Shown here in pieces: positions 59,081 through 64,000 of a stretch of 64,000 nucleotides of DNA. A program made the translations under genes and the position numbers. The notes beneath the pieces are model-generated. The model was not told the origin of the DNA and ran no database searches. It saw only the letters and a program-made list of their open reading frames with translations. The stretch's first letter is position 1, and each line of letters opens with the position of its first letter. Source of the stretch: Amborella trichopoda (lineage: Eukaryota > Streptophyta > Magnoliopsida > Amborellales > Amborellaceae); NCBI RefSeq assembly GCF_000471905.2, contig NW_006497560.1, positions 1,927,659 to 1,991,658 of the forward strand, written 5' to 3'.

Positions 59081-60576
59081 CATACGCGCACACGCCTTTA
59101 CGTGCACTTTCACGCACGCCTTCCTTATCCTACCTATTACAGTGTGCACACCACCTTCATTACCTCCCCAGTGCGTCTATTCACTTCATCACCATACCTC
59201 ATTCCCCAGTGAGTCTCACCCGTGCTCACAAAATGGCGAACCATCCTGCCATCCATACTCATCGTAAGTTAGTGGGTCACCATCATCCACTCACATTTCA
59301 TACATTATCCATCTTTCATAGGTAACCTAATGTCATTTCCCCAAGTGAGTCAAACGACCACCAAACTCACTCCATGGCCACCACAGACTGTCATTCATCA
59401 CCACTACAGTCTAGCTGTATTACCTTAAACCATAGTGTACATTCTATCCGCATGAGATTAAACTATTTCGCACAGGTCCCGGATACATGACCTTAAACAT
59501 GCCTTTAAAAAAAAATTTAAAAAATGATGAAATACCGGGCATGGTGTATACCTTAACAAGGGAACGCCATGAGTAAAAATGACGAACGGGCATGGTCACG
59601 AAACCATGAGTAAAAGAGTTCTGTGAAAATGAGAGCTCAGGCATGGAGAAAACCCAAAAGGGCATTATGAGTAAAAATCAATGAAAGGGGTGGACATGGC
59701 TGAAAGGTCATGGGTAAAAGAGCCCCAAAATAAAAAGAAGTTGGTGAAAACCGTCTCTACGGTGCCACTTCCCAAGGTGAAGTGAAAATCTATAAAGGAA
59801 GCTTGGACCAATAAACAGGTTGATGCAGCGTTCGCCTCAATAGGCAGCTTCAGCTCTTACTCAAAGAAAAATCCCTGGTGTTACAATGCCAGGAATACAA
59901 AAATACGAGCTCGAAGGATAAGATTATGACAGCCTGAGTCTAGTTGCAAAAGGATTCAAAAGGCAAAAGACTCACCAAGATGGTAAGACAAGTCTCATTA
60001 GGAAGAACATTATCCCCATTAAGTCACAAACATACTCTAGAAACAAATATTACAAAGCCAAGAAATTGACAAAGTCAGGGCGAAACTCACCGAAGACTTG
60101 ATCGGCAAATAAACCTGCCCCCAATTGGACTCTGTAGAAGAGACCTACAGTGGTACTCTAATCGTCAAAAGGAAATCGGGTGTAGCAGCAAACAACGCCG
60201 ACCAAAAGTAAACAAACGAATGCAGACCAATTGGGAACAATGCCGTTCGACATGGCGCTCGATTGCCAAACGGGCCTAATTCTAACTGACAAGGTCCGTA
60301 CAAAATCCTCAGCTTCATAATCACAAACAGTCTGCACGAGGGTGAGGACTTCGACAAGATCCCTCAAAAATTTCTCTTCTCCCCCTAAAGTCTCCACGTG
60401 CGGACCTACGAACAATGCATCCCTACGTCTAAGCGTCCTAGTTACACCATTACATGAATCTCCTCGACGTTCACGTTGTCCTGTGGCTAGGAAGGAAAAA
60501 AGTAAAAGCCAAAGGAAACTTTTTGAATGATTGTCCTTCTCGCTTCTCTTGAAGTACAACATTCGATAGGGCAAGC

Positions 60577-63500
60577 TGTTTGAACGTACTTTTCAGCACC
60601 TTGGTCCCTGATAAGAAGCAGGTCAATAAAGCCTACAAATTAGTGGAAATTTTGATAGTCTCAAAATTTCCCCAGAATTGATCCAGATCTTCATCAACAC
60701 TTCAAAAGACCACCTGCAAAGTTTCATCACGATCAGACATGTCTAAGGTAGTGAACACAAAGAAACAATTTCAGCGAAATCGGTCTCTAGCACTCGGAAA
60801 TGGACTTTGTAACTAGAGCCATTCTTTTAGTGCATCAAAAAGCTATGAAACAAAATCCATTAGATCCGGCACAATCGAAAATCCTTATGGATCAAGTTTC
60901 GACTTAATCAGGCAATCCAAGACAAAGTTATAGGTGAAATACCGAAAGGTGTAGGCCGCACACTATTCTCGTGCGGCCTCACTGCATTAAAACACTATTA
61001 AAGGTGACTGTTTTTACTGTCACAGGTAGTCACTTTCGGAGCCTATATCTCACTCGATCCAAGTCGGATCGCTCTAACATTTGGTGAGCGTGTTCGTCTC
61101 ATCAAGACGAGCAATTTGTTATGTGGTACGCCCCGTGAGGACGTCTGCGCAGAGAGAAAAACTAAATGAAAGTCGCTGAGCCGTGAAGGAAGTTGAAGAA
61201 AATTCAGCAGCAGCATGCCTCGTTCGAACAGCCAGATCACGACGCTCGCATACCTGATCGACACGAAACTAATTGTATTATGTGCATGAGGTCTGAGGCT
61301 ATCATTTGTCCGATCCTCACGTACGATGAATAGTTAGATTTCACACATGAAGGTGTCAAAGCTACTGTAAATTTCGGCCTTTGGATTCAAGATTCTGGTA
61401 AAAAGCTCAAGACGACAAAATCTTCATCCGGACTCGAAATCAAGCTACGTTTGATCATGACGACATGCTCAGTATGATTCAATGAAGAAGTCACCAAGAA
61501 ACATCAAGAAACGAGCACACAATCAATCTGAATTTTTCCAGATTTTTCTAAAATCATGTCTCATGATCGTGGCTCAAAAACACTATTCATGGCATGAAGT
61601 TGGTATCAAAATGATCGCCATGCCGAGCCCTACAAGAAAACAATAATCTTTCGGTCAAACAAGAATCAAAACGACCCCATGTTAGCCACAGAAGATCACA
61701 CAAGTTCTCGGGCTGCAACAGAGACTGTTCTAGAATTCCACACATTGTTAGGTAGGGACAAAAAAATCCTTTTGCACCCACTTTTTGAATTTCTTTAAAT
61801 TCAATTAAATTCTAATTATCTTTAGTTTTACATAGTTTTTAGGCGTACACCCACATTTTAGCCCAATTCTATATAAATAGGCACTGCCTCACTATACAAA
61901 GGACAGATTCATTCCTTTTGGATCAATCAATAAAATTCTAGATTTTTCCTAAGCTTGTGGGTACGTCTTGGAGAGAGAGAGGAGAGAGAAGAAAAGGGTC
62001 GGTACTCTTCGAGCAAGTAACTTTCTCTCTCCTCCCCACTTCTCATCTTTTTTCTTTCTCTTTCCTCCCCTTTCTCGTCTCTATCTCCTTCTCTCTCCTC
62101 CCCTCTTCTCGTCTTTATCTCTTTCTCCCCTCCCCTCTTCTTATGTTCACCTCTTTCTCTCTCCTCACCTCTTCTCGTCTCTATCTCTTTCTCTCTCTTC
62201 TTCTCATCTTTGTCACCCTCCATTCTTCACCTGTTGCAGTCGACGAAGCCTAATGATGGCTGGATTTCTCTCTCTCCTTCTCTTACGTTGTAGTTGGTGA
62301 AGCCTAGCTCTAACTACATTTTCCCTCTTCTCTTTTGACATAGACAGCAAAGCCTAGTGTCGACTGCATTCTCCTCTCTTTTTTTGACACACTGGGTGAA
62401 GCCTAGCACTGACTGCATTTTCTCTCATTGTCTTCTATTCCAATCGATGAAATCTAGCGCCGACTAAATTTTCTCTCTTCTTCTATCATAGTTGGTGAAA
62501 CCTAATGCAGACTGTATTTTCTCTCTCTTCTTTTTTCACAGCCGATGAAGCCTAGCACCGATTGTATTTTCTCCCTCTTCATCTATCGTAGTCAATGATG
62601 CCTAACATCGACTGTATTTTCTCTCTCTTCTTCTATCATAGTCAGTGAAGCCTAGCACCGACTGTATTTTCTCTCTCTTCTTCTGTCACAATTGGTGAAG
62701 CCTAGCACTGACTGTGTTTTCTCTCTTCTTTTATTATAGTCAACGAAGCCTAGTGCCGACTGCCTTTTCTCTCTCCTCTTCTGTCCCAATCAGTGAAGCC
62801 TAGCACCGACTGCCTTTTCTTTCTCTTTCGTCATAGTCGGTGAAGCTTGCCGTCGACTATGTTTTCTCTCTCTTCTTCTATCACAGTCAACGAAGCCTAG
62901 CACCAACTGCATCTTCTCTCTTTTCTTCTTGCTCAATCGGTGAAGCCTAGCATTGATTACGTCTTCTTTCTTTTCTCCTCTATAAAACATAGTCGGTGAA
63001 GCTTAGCACTGACTACATTTTATCTCTCTTCCTTCTAACACAGTCGACAATGTATAGCGCCGACTGTGCTGTCCTCCCCTCTCCATCTTTTATTCTCTCA
63101 TCTTTCATACTCTTCGCTTTCTTTCTTCTCCCTCCTTCCTTCTGTTCCCTTCTCCTCTTATTTCATTTCTTATTCTTTCCTCATAACCATCATTCTGTTA
63201 TTCGACTAAGGGTGATTAAGGTTAGCCTCTCATGGTAGTCCTGTCGTCTAGTTGTAATGTTGTTATGTCAGGATTACTTGGCCCGCTTTATTGCCACGAC
63301 AGACTAATCATCATACCTGGCTAGACGTTACTGGTAATGACGTCTAGTAGTAATCCTATGAGCCGGTCTTAGATATCGAGACCATTTTACAACCACGCTA
63401 GGCCAATTATTAACTAGCCTAGTCACCGCTCTGATCCTCCCACTCAATCGAATTCTTCTCTCCAACGTCTTTCTTCTCTTATTTTTCTTTTTGAATGCTC

Positions 63501-63865
63501 ATGCTTGTGTATATTCATCAAAAAGGAAAAGGGTGAGGTTTGACCCACCTGTCTTATAACCTTTGCCATATATGTGGGATTGCAGAAAAACAGAAGAATA
63601 CAAGCTAAGGGAGTCAATTCTGAACCAGTTTATTACTGGAGGGCTTTCTTTATGATCTAAGAGGGCGCTCATGCGAGCCAACCCGAGTAAGTCCTGAACC
63701 CACCTTAAATTCCACTCTCTTCGATTGGTAACACCTGCCCCCGCTCTCGAACGATGTTCCCGAGAGAGCGATCTCAAAAACATCCCCAGTCTTCCCACAA
63801 AACACGAGATGTGTGCCGTGCAATTCTCCAATGGATTTGGAGGGCGAGATTGAGGCACCTAACCA
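60577..63865 (+). repeat. 3' LTR of element E
   Basis: TGTTTGAACG to CACCTAACCA. TATA is at 61,869-61,878, the poly(A) signal at 61,929-61,935, the stem-loop at 61,994-62,009, the pyrimidine tract at 62,010-62,220, and a hairpin array of 17 units at 62,235-63,075. It is collinear with the 5' LTR, about 83% identical by eye. Confidence 0.92.
62235..63075 (+). repeat. 17-unit U5 hairpin array, element E 3' LTR
   Basis: It has the same number of units as 46,610-47,445, and unit-specific linkers correspond one to one. For example, the long linker of unit 15 (TCCTCTATAAAACAT) matches TCCTTTGTATAACAC in the 5' LTR. Confidence 0.85.
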
Positions 63866-63870
63866 GCGAG
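63866..63870. other. Target-site duplication GCGAG, right copy (element E)
   Basis: GCGAG repeats 44,918-44,922, and is followed directly by sequence continuous with the interrupted PMD ORF of element D. Confidence 0.88.
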
Positions 63871-64000
63871 AGCTTGGTAAGAGGAGAGCCAATCTGGCTC
63901 ACGAAAGCCTTATGTGAACCAAGGTGGCCTTTGAACGTCACCATTGTGAGCGCCCCCGTTCAATTAGTGACGAGGGAAGATAATGATGAAAATGTGAGTT
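63871..64000 (+). pseudogene. Continuation of the antisense PMD ORF of element D (3' of element E)
   Basis: This matches 14,355-14,476 of element B, including 'GAGCCAATCTGGCT', 'AGGTGGCCTTTGAACGTCAC' and 'GATGAAAATGTGAGT'. It runs off the window, so the main PMD part of D should lie to the right. Confidence 0.65.

Larger units (their letters stand above)
56691..60576 (+). mobile_element. Element E 3' internal region (non-coding)
   Basis: This region holds AACGCCGGTTG motif arrays (56,850-57,010 and 57,830-58,040), the antisense promoter (57,697-57,706), PBS-complement motifs (58,059-58,435), a minisatellite (58,490-59,080 and 59,400-59,510), 'catgagtaaaa' text (59,520-59,760), the conserved box (60,290-60,500) and a purine-rich run before the LTR (60,560-60,576). 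Short open frames here look non-coding. Confidence 0.72.
44923..63865 (+). mobile_element. Element E: nearly full-length Tat-lineage element with RT-RH-aRH-INT
   Basis: Plus-strand insertion of 18,943 bp bounded by GCGAG. LTRs are at 44,923-48,218 (3,296 bp) and 60,577-63,865 (3,289 bp), both TG...; the 3' one ends CCTAACCA. Order: PBS 48,222-48,239, ORF1 48,270-49,011, gag 49,773-51,438, RT about 52,860-53,660, RNase H about 53,700-54,160, aRNase H about 54,220-54,600, integrase about 55,000-56,060, then a repeat-rich 3' region with the antisense promoter. I did not recognise a protease domain or a PMD ORF. The LTRs are about 83% identical by eye, with mostly C/T and G/A differences; several million years is a fair guess. 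It is broken in well over ten places. Confidence 0.92.
36429..64000 (-). mobile_element. Element D: Tat-lineage element, 3' part (interrupted by a solo LTR and by element E)
   Basis: Minus-strand copy inserted into the RNase H region of C. Its 3' LTR is 36,429-40,672 (with the solo LTR inside), its 3' internal region 40,673-44,838, and its antisense PMD ORF starts at 44,839. Element E interrupts it at 44,922 and it resumes at 63,871 to the window end. Candidate left target duplication TGTCT (36,424-36,428); the right copy lies outside the window. It has the A-type U5 array. It is broken. Confidence 0.85.

Noticed and set aside
1-64000. A host protein-coding gene
   Set aside because: All longer protein-like stretches are assignable to gag-pol, ORF1 or the PMD ORF of the Tat family; nothing else shows domain-like conservation.

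Overview
This window looks like intergenic heterochromatin from a large-genome flowering plant. I recognise no host gene, tRNA, rRNA or CRISPR array. Almost every base can be assigned to one family of very large Ty3/gypsy LTR retrotransposons of the Tat lineage (Ogre-like). The evidence for the lineage is a primer-binding site matching the 3' end of tRNA-Arg, an extra ORF upstream of gag, a second (archaeal-type) RNase H before integrase, LTRs of about 2.6-3.3 kb, a long non-coding 3' region full of tandem repeats, and an antisense ORF with a plant mobile domain (PMD). The species cannot be named from this.

Layout (names A-E are mine). The window is a nested stack. C (minus strand) is the oldest; its 3' LTR and 3' half lie at 28,294-36,428. 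A (plus strand; 1-7,414 and 27,010-28,293) sits inside C's 3' LTR. B (minus strand; 7,415-27,004, 19.6 kb) sits inside A's 3' LTR with a 5-bp target duplication GGCGC. D (minus strand; 36,429-44,922, resuming at 63,871) sits inside the RNase H part of C. A solo LTR of another family (37,023-38,622, duplication GATGG) sits inside D's 3' LTR. E (plus strand; 44,923-63,865, 18.9 kb, duplication GCGAG) sits inside the antisense ORF of D. The LTR pairs of B and E look about 80-85% identical by eye, which suggests several million years. All copies are decayed.

Shared architecture, in element sense: LTR with TATA box, short R, a pyrimidine tract, a hairpin-repeat array and the rest of U5; PBS; ORF1; gag; pro; RT-RNase H-aRNase H-integrase (E, C) or, in B, an antisense PMD ORF instead; an internal antisense promoter; tRNA-Arg-3'-like motif array; a roughly 35-bp minisatellite; a conserved box; the polypurine-tract region; and the 3' LTR.

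Most interesting: (1) all five copies keep a TATA-type promoter pointing antisense in the 3' region, followed by a stem-loop; in B and D it leads into the PMD ORF. (2) The repeat array downstream of the LTR promoter and the array beside the internal antisense promoter carry the same motif within an element, but different motifs between two subfamilies (B/E and probably C versus A/D), as if they evolve together. (3) The 3' region of every copy holds motifs matching the 3' end of tRNA-Arg, so they are complementary to the element's own PBS. (4) PMD-bearing and RT/integrase-bearing copies look like alternative forms.
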